A DNA stretch of 28,159 nt from Haplomitrium mnioides (taxonomy: Eukaryota; Marchantiophyta; Haplomitriopsida; Calobryales): NCBI GenBank assembly GCA_049999725.1, contig JBNGIS010015565.1:1-28159 (forward strand), given 5' to 3'. The notes beneath the pieces are model-generated. The model was given only the letters and a program-made list of their open reading frames with translations, ran no database searches and had not been told where the DNA came from. This document shows, one piece after another, positions 1 through 9,000 of this stretch; positions within the stretch are counted from its first letter, which is position 1; the number at the start of each line of letters is the position of its first letter. The position numbers and the translations under genes were made by a program.

Positions 1-335
1 TGATATCATTTTTCAGACAAATCTTCAAGACACAAGAAGAGGACGCAACAATACAACTATGAAGACGCAACAACACCGCATAGCAGCACCATGAATTTGC
101 TTTACTTTGAAAGCAAGAAATTTTGACAAAGTTTTGGCATTATGATTACTTACACACACTATTACTACATTATATTCCACCTATGAAAATATATGGTGGC
201 ACTCTTTCCCTCGGAAGAAAGCGTGAGGGTTTTAATGAGACCACACATAGAATAAGATTTGGATTTGGACTCACATAGCATATATAGTCCTTTAAATATG
301 GTTGATTATTAGAAGAAGAATCAGCCAAGGGGGAG
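1..335 (+). mobile_element. 3' internal end of a Ty1/copia-type retrotransposon
   Basis: This AT-rich stretch ends in a purine run (ccaagggggag, 326-335) directly before a TG-initial repeat. That is the usual arrangement of the polypurine tract and 3' LTR in plant copia elements. No reading frame is recognisable, so the coding region must lie to the left of the window. The assignment rests on the tract and on the LTR that follows; copia rather than gypsy is inferred from the style of the tract and LTR start. Confidence 0.5.
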
Positions 336-452
336 TGTTATAGGGACATATATATAAACCCTATGTAAGTGGTTATCCACACATTCATTCACTCATTCAT
401 AATCTCACTCTTAGAGACTTCCATGTGTGTGTGCGATGCTCATGTTATAACA
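336..452 (+). repeat. Very short LTR (117 bp) of the copia element
   Basis: The repeat starts TGTTATA and ends TATAACA, a perfect 7-bp inverted terminal repeat, and directly follows the polypurine tract. A TATA-like stretch (atatatataaa) lies about 15 bp inside. The right edge has independent support: from 453 onward the sequence aligns with the 3' flank of the second methylase copy (about 4660-4700), which lacks the insertion. At 117 bp it is short for a plant copia LTR. The matching left LTR is outside the window, so the target duplication (ttcaa predicted at 453-457) cannot be checked. Confidence 0.6.
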
Positions 453-1133
453 TTCAAATAATATTTTGTGAGAAAAACACTTTATTATGTACAAAAATTA
501 CATCAGTATGATGTTGCAACCCTATCCTTCTCAAGAAAAACAGTCTCATCTAAATCTATTGCTTGAGAAGCTTCAACATATGCAATCGCTAGAGAGTCTT
601 GTCGAGACTTTCCAGTCTCGGACATCGTAAGAAAATCACTAGATGCACATGTAGTACTAGGAGGAGTAGGCTCCTTGTGGTAAGCATATACTATCTACAA
701 TTCGGTCAAATTGGATAGCAAAGAAGCCATCGTCAAAACTTTATGAGGAATATAGATAGATTAATGTCTATCATATTCCATTGAGATGCAATTTTGCATC
801 AGCTTTAGGGTACATACAATGCCTATGTCGGATCCAAAGTAAAGATCTAAAATCCAATCTTGCTCTGTTGTTAGATAGTTAATGAAAAAATTATACAAAG
901 CTTGAGGCTTCTGGTAAACATTCATAGGAACATCATCTTCTGGATGTTTAAGCTTGGCTGACACACCAAGGTAGATGAACACACTGCGCATAATTTGGCG
1001 AGGACAACTAGTGGCATTATGAGCTTGCAAGTTGAAGAGCTTCATCCTTTGCTTGCCCTTCTTTTTCCAGTAGCCCATAGTCCAATACTCATGGGTATGA
1101 GCGTTTCTAAGACCACTCGAATGATGAATATTA

Positions 1134-1242
1134 CTTTTGTCCATATAGTAACAAAAACAAACAAATGAGACAAATGAAAAAAATAAAGGAAAAATAAAAT
1201 AGATAAACTATCATATGAAAAAAAAATCAAAGTACAACTTAC
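1134..1242 (-). other. Intron in methylase copy 1
   Basis: The minus strand reads GTAAGTTG at the left end and a T-rich tract ending gacaaaAG at the right (109 nt). Splicing joins the frames as C-N-I-H-H-S in phase 2. Copy 2 has an intron at the same place (5338-5436) with the same boundaries and phase, which supports both the junction and the frame. A nearer AG would break the conserved CNIHHS reading. Confidence 0.65.
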
Positions 1243-1882
1243 CAGACGTTGTGGTCGATGGCACAACAAACCTCCAATAAAGCATCCTTGATAATGCCAA
1301 ATTGTTGCGAAAAGTGGATAATTACAAAAGACCAAAACTTGGAAGTAGTAATAGCCGTAAAAGAAGAAACCATATCAAAAATATCATCCTATGTGAAGGG
1401 TTTGGAATCATCATGCTTACATTCCTTAAGGTTATAACTGTAAGAAATTTCAGAAATAGCTAAAGTGAAACATCTTGGTTTCATTAGACCCTTCAACCTT
1501 CAAGCATTAGACTCCTCGTGGATTTGATAAAATGCCACGTTGAGTCCATTGACATAGGACATTAAGTCCTCGTCTTGCTCTTTAGACCCTCATTCGATTA
1601 GAAGGGTAGCAGCTTCATTTAATTGTCTTGCCTTCCATTCTCTTGCTTTTTTGCAATGGAGTAGAAAATCAGGGGGGTAGGAGACAAGAGTCGGGGCGTG
1701 ATCATCATCAGCATGGGTTTCTTCGACCCCCAATTTCTTTTGCCATTTAGCAACGTTCGTCAATGTTTTGGCCAACTGTCATTTAAACGGTTTGTTGCAC
1801 TCTAAAAAAATGGAGAAACAAGCTAGACTTAAACAAAAAACAAAAACTTTAAGTAATTGGAAAGGAGAGACTAAGTTGCTAT

Positions 1883-2200
1883 ACGCGCAAGGACTCTCAA
1901 GAGTCCATGTGTGCATGGACAATCGAGAGTCCTTGTGCCAAAAGACTCTTGAGTGGAGCAAGCTTGGACTCAAGAGTCCATGCGCGCATGAACTCTCAAG
2001 AGTCTTTGGGCAATTGGGCTCAAGAGTCCATATGCGCATGGACTCTGGAGTCAATGCGCACATGGACTCTTGAGAGTCCGAACGAACATGAACTCTCAAG
2101 TTCATGTGTGAATAGACTCTCAAGAGTCCAAGTGCGCATGGACTCTTGAGCCCATGCTCGCATCTAATCAAGAGTCTTTTTGTGTATGGACTCTCAAACT
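1883..2200. repeat. Degenerate minisatellite of inverted-repeat units in a proposed intron
   Basis: About ten units of roughly 25-36 bp are built around GACTCTCAAGAGTC or GACTCTTGAGAGTC, each a 6-bp inverted repeat with a 2-base centre. They alternate with TGCGCATGGACTC-type spacers that are themselves nearly palindromic. Both strands therefore look alike, which explains long overlapping open frames on both strands here. The block lies in the proposed 1776-2258 intron of methylase copy 1. Only faint traces of a similar motif (gcacatggacaa) occur at about 4320-4440. Confidence 0.7.
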
Positions 2201-2724
2201 TTCTGAAGCAAACTAAAAACAAATTTAGAATCAGAATTGAAAAAAGAAAAAAAAACACTTGCCAACAATTTCTCAAAACTTGAATAAAATTATTGACATC
2301 TTTGACTCTTTGGTGTGGATGAGATGCTCCATCCTTGCTTCTTCCCATGTTTTGTAGTACACCTCCTAGCAAAAAGACTTCACTATCACCGCCAAAACAT
2401 TGTGTCTCTCCAATTCATGAGATATATCTTTGATCAAAAGCTCTCTAGCTTCAACATGTTTCAAAACTGAGATTTTTATTTCATTGAGAAGACCCTGAAG
2501 GGACCTCCAAGGTATCCGCTTCATGTTTTCTACTCTCAAGTAACCTTTGGCTTTTGGCTTTTGGCTTTTGGCCCTTTAAGGTGTTCTTCTCCCACATTGA
2601 AAAAATGCTCTATTGCAACTCCCATAGCTCTCCACCTCTAAAAACAAGTTGGAACCAATTATCTTGAGAAGTGATGTTCTTCTCAAGAGTAGATTTTGGC
2701 TTTATCTCCAAAGTCTCAAGCACT

Positions 2725-2824
2725 NNNNNNNNNNNNNNNNNNNNNNNNNNNNNNNNNNNNNNNNNNNNNNNNNNNNNNNNNNNNNNNNNNNNNNNNNNNN
2801 NNNNNNNNNNNNNNNNNNNNNNNN
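2725..2824. other. Assembly gap (100 N)
   Basis: An exact run of 100 N, the conventional placeholder for a gap of unknown size. It interrupts methylase copy 1 between the ParB-like domain and the linker region, so the true length of that segment is unknown. Confidence 0.98.
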
Positions 2825-2879
2825 CTCTCTTTTCAATTTTTGAGATGACACCATCGGACTCTCAATGTATCTTTGATGT

Positions 2880-3260
2880 CAATATTTGCCCTTTTGAATT
2901 GATGTCATTTCCAACCTGTATCGTTGGTCGTAATTGCCATTCATTGCAAAAATATGGGCTTCTGTTGGAGTCAAGTCTATGTACACATAACAACTAAAGA
3001 GTGACAACATTGGATTCTTTGCTCCATATTTTGTGATTAAAAGCTACCTTGTGGCAACATTGTAATTGCCTCCTACAATCTCATACCTATACATGTCATG
3101 GTTCTTTAGATCGAACTCTGACTTATCCTTCAACCCGTGCTTCAGATCAACCACAACAATGAAAAAGTTGTGCACATACTTTTTTTTTCAGCATTCTTTG
3201 CACCAAAAGCTCCACAAAATCCTCATTTGACCTCAAAATTTGGAATGGTCCCTAGTTATC
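2880..3260 (-). other. ParB/sulfiredoxin-like domain of methylase copy 1
   Basis: The minus strand reads GPFQILRSNEDFVELL, then, after a frameshift near 3170, FFIVVVDLKHGLKDKSEFD, MYRYEIVGGNYN, a stop, KYGAKNPM, CYVYIDLTPTEAHIFAMN and RYRLEMTSIQ. The pattern of a strand leading into GGN-x-N, a helix, a second strand with V-Y-x-D-L-T, then E-A-x-x-x-A and N resembles the ParB/Srx fold, where the GGxxR-type loop binds nucleotide or DNA. Fusion of ParB-like domains to DNA amino-methyltransferases is known in bacteria and phages. The assignment is by pattern only. Confidence 0.5.
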
Positions 3261-3395
3261 CATTCCTGGTTTTGGAAGGTTTAGGTTTTCCATCTGAATT
3301 GTTGTTGTTTCCTCTCAGACTCTAGATTGCTAGATTGTAGACTCACTGATTTTGTTTTTGTCGTCTTCAGACATAGTTTGAGGGTCCACCTACTC

Positions 3396-3716
3396 TCATT
3401 CCAGAAAGGTTTGCAGCCCCTTGTGCGATTGCCTTTTAGCTCTTGATTTTAGAGCTTGCACCGACTTCAGCTCCGGCTCCGCTTCCTCCTCTGAGCTGCT
3501 CGGAGTTGAAGACAAAGAGGTCGCAGGAAATGACCTTGTTGGAGATGGGGAGAGAGCTAGCTCCTTCTCAATAGTTGGTTTGGGAACATGCTTCTTCTTT
3601 GGGACGACCGATTTCTTCTTTTTTGGAGCCTCGGCTGGCTTCATCGCCTTTCTATTTTTGGTAATTGATGGTCCTACTATTGCTGCTGACATAGTTGTTG
3701 CGCTTAGATACGGCAC
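3396..3716 (-). other. N-terminal basic, Ser/Pro-rich tail of methylase copy 1
   Basis: An open frame of 106 residues contains KKKKSVVPKKKHVPKP, a likely nuclear localisation signal, followed by Ser/Thr/Pro-rich sequence and an acidic SSSEEEAEPE patch. It ends in a stop about 130 bp before the next coding-like block, so its join to the ParB-like region is inferred from position and strand. Low-complexity composition makes homology hard to judge. Assigning it as the start of the methylase fusion is plausible but not proven. Confidence 0.45.
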
Positions 3717-3726
3717 TAGCTGCTAA

Positions 3727-4714
3727 ATGTGGACCCTCCGCTTGGGCTTCAAAAGTTTGATGTTAATGACCAGCTTGATGAAGTCTCATTCTACGTGCTT
3801 TGCATCCGAGTAGGCATCAACAAAGTTGGCCAAATATTGAGAAAACTAAAAACAAAAATAAAAGATGATCAAACAACAGCCGCTACATTGAACCAAAATC
3901 CACTACATGGTTTGTGTTTCATTTTTCTCTCTCATAAACCAATTTTTGTATTTTAGGCATCAAAAATCATAATTTTCACGTTAGCAATATTTGTTTGTAA
4001 AACAAATGTAATTATACATATGAAAATATCTCACTTTGAGTGCACATTGTATTGAAAATAATTTTTCTCATGAGTATTTTAATAATACTACATTTATAAT
4101 TCATCTTTCAAAAGCATGAGCATTAATAAACGAATAATATAGAAAATTTTATATGACATTTGTTGTTAAATATTTTCAAAACAAACAATGATATCTACAA
4201 TTTGAAAATTTGATTAAAACATTCAAAATTTATGCAAATTGTTTTTGAAAAAGAACCCTAAAGTGTTGGCATAAGAGGATTGTTGAAGCAAATATGTGAA
4301 AAGATTGTTGAAACCTATGTGCACATGGACAACTAAGGCCCAAGTGTAGACACGCTTTGTTTGAAAGATACTTGCACACATAGACAACTACAACTAACTC
4401 AAGCTTGAATAACTAGAGCTCATGCCCGCATGGACAATTTGAAGTGATCTAGGGCTGCTGAGTAATTGGAAGCAAGGAATGCAGAAGGTCGTCTAAGAAG
4501 AAATAGAAAATGAAAAAGGAAAGTGACTTCCAAGCTAGCATAGACTTCTTCGCTAATTTTCAAAAAAAAAACAAATTTTTTTGCTCAAAAACCATTTTGC
4601 GCACCAAATTGAATAGTGATGAAAAGACTTTAAATGAATTGGGAGTGCAAAAAGATTGAAACTTTAGCAAATAAAACTTTGTAAAAAAAAAACTTTATTA
4701 ATAAAACAATTTCT
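3727..4714. other. AT-rich spacer between the methylase copies
   Basis: No coding frame is supported. The left part would be upstream of copy 1, so it is where a promoter would be expected, but no convincing TATA/CAAT arrangement was found. About 4660-4714 aligns with 453-503 beyond copy 1 and so represents the shared 3' flank of the methylase gene. Short GCACATGGACAA-like words at 4320-4440 recall the minisatellite in copy 1. Confidence 0.5.
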
Positions 4715-5621
4715 TCAACCAAATCCTATGTCTCTATCCTCTTCAAGAAGAATTGTCTCATCTAAATCCACTGGTTGAGCATCTGCAGTCGCTAGAGAGT
4801 TATGCCGAGACTTTCCATTCCCAGAGATGGCAATAGAATCACCAATAACACCTACAATATCAAAAGGAACAGGTTCCTTGTGGTATGCATACACTATTTG
4901 TGACTCTGTCACGTCGGATGGCAAGGAAGCCATTGTCAAAACTCTTTGAGGAATGTAGATAGATTGACGTCTATCATATTCTACAACAATGCAATTTTTC
5001 ATCAGCTTTAAAGCGTAGACAAGGCATGTGCCGAACCGAGAGCAAAGATCTAAGATCCAATCTTGCTTTGTTGACAAATGGTCAATAAAACATTTGTAAA
5101 GAGCTTGTGGCTTTTGATAAAACATTCACAAAAGCATCATCTCTTGGATATTTTAGTTATGCCAAAACCGCAGGACAACTAAAAACACTACGCATTATTT
5201 GTCGAGGTAGACCACTCGTAGAAGCATGTTGCAAATTGAAAAGCCTCATGCTCCTCTTTCCTTCTTTTGTCTAGTAGCCCACAGTCCAATACTTGTGGGC
5301 ATACACAATTCTTGGACCACCGGAATGATGAATGTTGCTTTTGTCCTTGTAATAAGAAAAACAAACAAATCAAACACTATGAACAAAGTGTAGGAAAACT
5401 AAAGAAGATAAACTAAAAAATCAAAGAAGAACTTACCATATGTCATGGTCAATGGCACAACAAACTTCTGAAAGGGCATCCTCAACGATGCCAAATTGTT
5501 GCGACAAATGTATAATTACATATGATCAAAAATTTGACATCGTGATTGCCACAAAAAATGAAGCCATGTCAAAAATGTCATCTTTGGAAAAAAAAAGTTC
5601 TAAATCATCATGCTTGCATTC
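4715..5621 (-). pseudogene. N4/N6 DNA methyltransferase-like pseudogene, copy 2 (C-terminal part)
   Basis: This second copy in the same orientation covers the C-terminal methyltransferase region. The first exon piece (5437-5621) reads YVIIHLSQQFGIVEDAL and CCAIDHDI. After the intron (5338-5436) come CNIHHSGGPR, HKYWTVGY and a stop near 5272, then LFNLQH, LPRQIMRSVF, QKPQALYKCF (motif X), DWILDLCSRFGT (motif I) and NCIVVEYDRRQ (motif II). The tail ends LLEEDRDIGFG. Motif I keeps Cys-Ser but has Arg where a Gly is expected, a different loss from copy 1. The upstream half, with motif IV and the ParB-like domain, is missing because the sequence switches to the hairpin repeat at about 5622. It is inactive through stops, a frameshift near 5120 and truncation. 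Confidence 0.72.
5338..5436 (-). other. Intron in methylase copy 2
   Basis: The minus strand has GTAAGTTC at the donor and a T-rich tract ending in gacaaaAG at the acceptor (99 nt). Position and phase match the intron at 1134-1242 in copy 1, and intron sequence similarity is still visible near both ends. This shows duplication at the DNA level. Confidence 0.65.
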
Positions 5622-6372
5622 CGCTACGACAAAAAAGAGCAGGACATAGGGGGAGGAGCCCTGCTTTGGTGTTCACTCGACATACATATAACATAACATA
5701 ACGTATGAGAGAGGAAAGGTGGTTGAAAGAAAATACATTACAGAGAATTGAAGGGGAATACATTTAGCTTTATATACTTTGTGTCACCCTCCATTAAAAA
5801 TATCCATGACAATACAATGAGGTTTTCCAACGATACCAAACTATCTAACTTCCATACTTCAAAATCTTGTCACCATACGTCCCTACCTACACCCATTGGT
5901 GTCCCTCGTGCGGTCTTCACCTTGTGGAGTCAACACAAATCTTCGGACCCTCCAGCCTCATCATGTATGGCAGCGACAAGCTGCCACAACTCCCTGCTGG
6001 TGTCATCAGTTTCCGACAATAGGTTTTGATTGCCGATCTTCATGTTGAGTTTATGCCACTCTCCAGAGGTAACGGGAAAACTCAGCCATGATGATGCCTT
6101 GCACTTCACCAACCTTCCTCTCCAACTTCAACTTCAACAAGTAACAACACTTGCACAAACACTCTACCACCAGCTACAGGGAATGGTCAGACCCTTTACT
6201 TGGCTAATGAAATCCTTGCAGCCTACCACAAACTCACATACGCAGCCTTGGCCCAATTGCTGTTTTTTTAGTTTTTTGGTCTCAATTTCTAGGCCAGACC
6301 TGCAACCAACACACTCACGCCTAAAACAGAAATACTCCACAATCCCAACCTTCTTCTTACCATTGATGGCTT
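5622..6372 (-). repeat. Terminal repeat with hairpin, copy C1
   Basis: This roughly 750-bp block is repeated at 10852-11655. The left end (CGCTACGAC, against TGTTACGAC in the other copies) is followed by an imperfect stem GAGCAGGAC / GCCCTGCTT (5637-5666). A minus-strand TATATAAAG box lies at about 5769-5777, with a purine-rich minus strand throughout. The left edge is fixed by comparison with methylase copy 1, since the two sequences part at 5622. The right edge is where C1 and C2 stop aligning, near a minus-strand GGTAAGAAG. It could be an LTR read on the minus strand (TATA box, ending CGTAACA), but no primer-binding site follows. It could also be the shared 3' end of a Helitron-like element, but the CTRR end is lacking. 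Confidence 0.6.
5925..6112 (-). other. Conserved unidentified reading frame in terminal repeat C1
   Basis: The frame reads KCKASSWLSFPVTSGEW, MKIGNQNLL and ends EDLC before a TGA. The equivalent frame in C2 (11191-11382) reads KCKASSWLSFPITSGEW and MKIDDQNLL. Many differences between copies are third-position or conservative changes, and an overlapping frame has a stop in C1, so this frame was probably coding in the ancestor. I do not recognise it. It ends within the repeat, so it may be the 3' end of an element-borne or captured gene. Confidence 0.35.
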
Positions 6373-7216
6373 CTGGAATGCTTTCTCTTGCTTGCCAGAA
6401 ACGTTCATTCTCTCTTGTTCTCTCTATGTCTTCTACCTCCAGCTCAAACAAACACTCTGCCCACATAACACCCTACCTTCTGCTCAAATGAGAATACATA
6501 TCTGTAGGTCTACTTAGCTTCCCATATTTTTTCCCCCAACAAAATTCAAACTCAGATTTCTATTTTTCACGAACAAAATTTCAACTCCAATTTTTGTTTT
6601 TCACCAACAAAATTTCACTCAAATTTTTGCTTCTAGTTTGCTCCATGGTTTTCACTTTCTTGCTGGCCTCTATATTTCCTTCAAATATCTAGGCTATTCC
6701 AGCTCTATCCCTTCTGTTATCACATGATGAACATAGGCTGAACTTCCTACACACAATGAATAGGGGAAGATTTCTGCCCTACTTCCCTCATTCCGATCTG
6801 CATTGGTAATATCCCACCTCAATGATCTGCCCAACACCCCAATCTTCTCCACACATTCTCCTTGAATTTTGAGTGCACAAAACAGAGTCACTTATACTCA
6901 TGAGAATTGGACAGGTCTGACAACATACACTCTAATCACTAGGCAGCTGAGCAAGAGTGCCAATACTATCCCTCTTGTGCTTCCATATGAGATACATCCA
7001 TCAGCATCCTAAAATTCCTCATGTCCTGCATGACTAGACATTTGTTGGATGCTTCTTGCAGAACAACTCCAGAATATATGCTATGAGCTGGATATAATCC
7101 CAAGGTCTACTGGCACCCCTCCGCCAATCTACTCTTTGACAGTTAAACCTTTCATTCAATGGACCTTATGCAGCAATCCACTTGGTGCCAATCGGATCTT
7201 TAGGAGGCCATCATCT
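6373..7216 (-). other. Internal region A, right-hand part: no gene recognised
   Basis: The minus strand is purine-rich, as in exonic sequence, and has short open pieces (one of 65 residues at 6694-6891) but nothing I recognise. It lies between the C1 repeat and the PPR pseudogene and could be decayed gene or element sequence. Confidence 0.35.
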
Positions 7217-9000
7217 TCATGACTTGGATTCTTGCAACAATCTCCTTATGCCCATCTGGTCTTCTCCTATCTCCCTTGTCAAACAAATCTTCTTCCCTAA
7301 AGGTATTGTCAAGCTAGAATCCTTCACCAGCCTAGGACTAAGCACCTTTTTTATCCTTCTCTCCCTTGTGTCAATTGTGTTTCCTTTGAAGCTTCCTAAC
7401 GCAGAACAAATACAAGAAAATTGTTCTTGGAGAATTCCAGCACTAGTTGAAGGAAGTAGGATGCTCTGCCTATCCATTCCAACATACATGTAGGCTTCTT
7501 CCCACCTTTGTCGATTGCACATAATCTCCTACCGCATTTCTATTATGTGGCAGCAACCTTTCATACCAAAAAAAAGAGCAGCCTTTAGAATGTTGACTCT
7601 CCTTCTTCAATTAGAACTCTGTTCTACCTTGCTGCTCAACAGAATCTTGGATTGTTGTTTGCTGCACGATCCAAGAAAGGTGGCTCTATCTCTAGGTTGA
7701 AGACCAGCTTCTCCACGCAAACCACATCTGGCTCGACCAAAGGATCATAGACTCCTACAAAATGCATACAAATCTTCCTGACCAAAAGGCTCCTCAGCAA
7801 TATCTTGCCCTTAGTTTGTTTTGTTTGATGAATCTTGGGCCATGTCAGCTTTTTTCACAACTATCCATCCTTCCTCATAGTTCACATACCCAGCTAGCAT
7901 GACAGTCCAAATAACCACCTTTCCATGCATTACTTGTGTAACCACTCTTGGCATACATGCCTATTAGAGCAGTCCCAAGGTATTTGGGTTCAGATCCTTG
8001 CCTTCTTTCAATGCTCTAGGCTGGTACAAGTGCTCAAAATTGAGACAAAGGTGACAACATATGGCTGAGCACCTTCATCTTGCATTTCAGCTTGCATCTG
8101 TCCAAATAATTCTAGTGCATCTTTTCTATGATTGAATCTCACACATCATGTAAGAATAACATTCCAAGAGCAAATTCTCTTTGAAATAGAACTTGAGGTC
8201 ATAAACGCTAACTTTGTTTTCTCCTTCTTTGTCTGAACATACATTTCACTTGCAACACATGGTCTTCCATCAGAATGGTTCAGCAATGCACATGTACTCA
8301 TAGCTCTCCTTCTCTTAGCACAAAACATTCCATGAAAATTGAAGCCTCCTTCATCGACAATTACATTGCATTGACCAACCATGCTCTACTTGTGAAGTGC
8401 TATTTGTTTCTTGAAGATTTTTAGCAGTCCTTTTGCATCACCAAATGCCCTCAGATATTTCCTCGCAACAATGCAGCACCTTGCATCAACAAACATACTT
8501 CACAGCAGCACACATGCTCTGCTCAATAGATCAACAATAGCTCTTGCTGCTCACAAATTTCCTTTGCTCTAGATATGATTCCTTGTCTAGCAAAAAGATC
8601 TACCACCTTGCTCACAAGACAAGTGGTCACCATGGTCGAAGGGGGCATTTGCTGCTCTACCCTTGGTTGGCAAAAACGATCTGCGATGCTCCCTTGCTAC
8701 TTCAGAAATATCCACCTTGTGGCTTCTCCTCATGGAAATGTGCATTGCTCTCAAACATGATGGCCATGTATCCTACTCCATGCTTGATAGACAAAATGTC
8801 TGTCGTTTTGCGTGAACAATCTAAGTGTTGTGCTACTCTGCTTGATGATTTCTGGCCTGATGACACCTCCTTCTTGAGAAAAAGTTTAGACTTCTATAGC
8901 ATCCTCCAACAAGGAAATCAACTCCAGCCCTTTGATGATGGAAGTTGCAAGAGAAAAAACACGAAGATGGCCTTCAATTTCATGCTTCACCCCTACTGTT
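7217..9000 (-). pseudogene. Pentatricopeptide repeat (PPR) protein pseudogene
   Basis: Several minus-strand blocks match the degenerate 35-residue PPR helix pairs of plant organellar RNA-binding proteins. At 8560-8640 the sequence reads VVDLFARQGIISRAKEI. At 8146-8250 it reads MYVQTKKEKTKLAF and ICSWNVILT, and at 8010-8145 RKDALELFGQMQAE and PYVVTFVSILSTCTSLE. After a frameshift it reads ALKEGKDL, then GTALIGMYAKSG (about 7940-7985) and VIWTVMLAGYVN (about 7890). The WN-x-x-L, A-L-x-L-F-x-x-M, V-T-F-x-S-I-L and A-L-I-x-M-Y-A-K-x-G words are the core of P/L/S-type repeats. The block RWEEAYM at about 7500 is probably another repeat. Many stops and frameshifts are present. Outer limits are approximate, and no E/DYW tail was found. 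Confidence 0.65.

Larger units (their letters stand above)
503..3716 (-). pseudogene. ParB-like / N4-N6 DNA methyltransferase fusion pseudogene, copy 1
   Basis: Read from the minus strand, broken but continuous coding sequence runs from a start near 3716 to a stop at 503. In order it shows a basic Ser/Pro-rich tail (3396-3716), a ParB-like domain (2880-3260), a linker and helical region (2259-2724, after the assembly gap), a long exon (1243-1775) and a C-terminal methyltransferase exon (503-1133). The methyltransferase part has YQKPQALY (motif X-like), DWILDL (motif I) and NCISMEYDR (motif II), preceded by EYWTMGYW. The order IV, X, I, II is that of beta-class N6-adenine/N4-cytosine enzymes. 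The motif IV position (1431-1457) reads EISY instead of a D/N-P-P-Y form. Proposed introns are 1134-1242 (GT-AG, phase supported by copy 2) and 1776-2258. Several in-frame stops (for example near 1381, 1478 and 1590) and frameshifts near 2490 and 3170 show it is dead. The substrate is unknown. Confidence 0.7.

Noticed and set aside
1779-2372. 197-residue minus-strand open frame across the minisatellite
   Set aside because: Its length comes from the stop-poor repeat units. The adjacent exon-like sequence and the proposed splice sites indicate an intron here.
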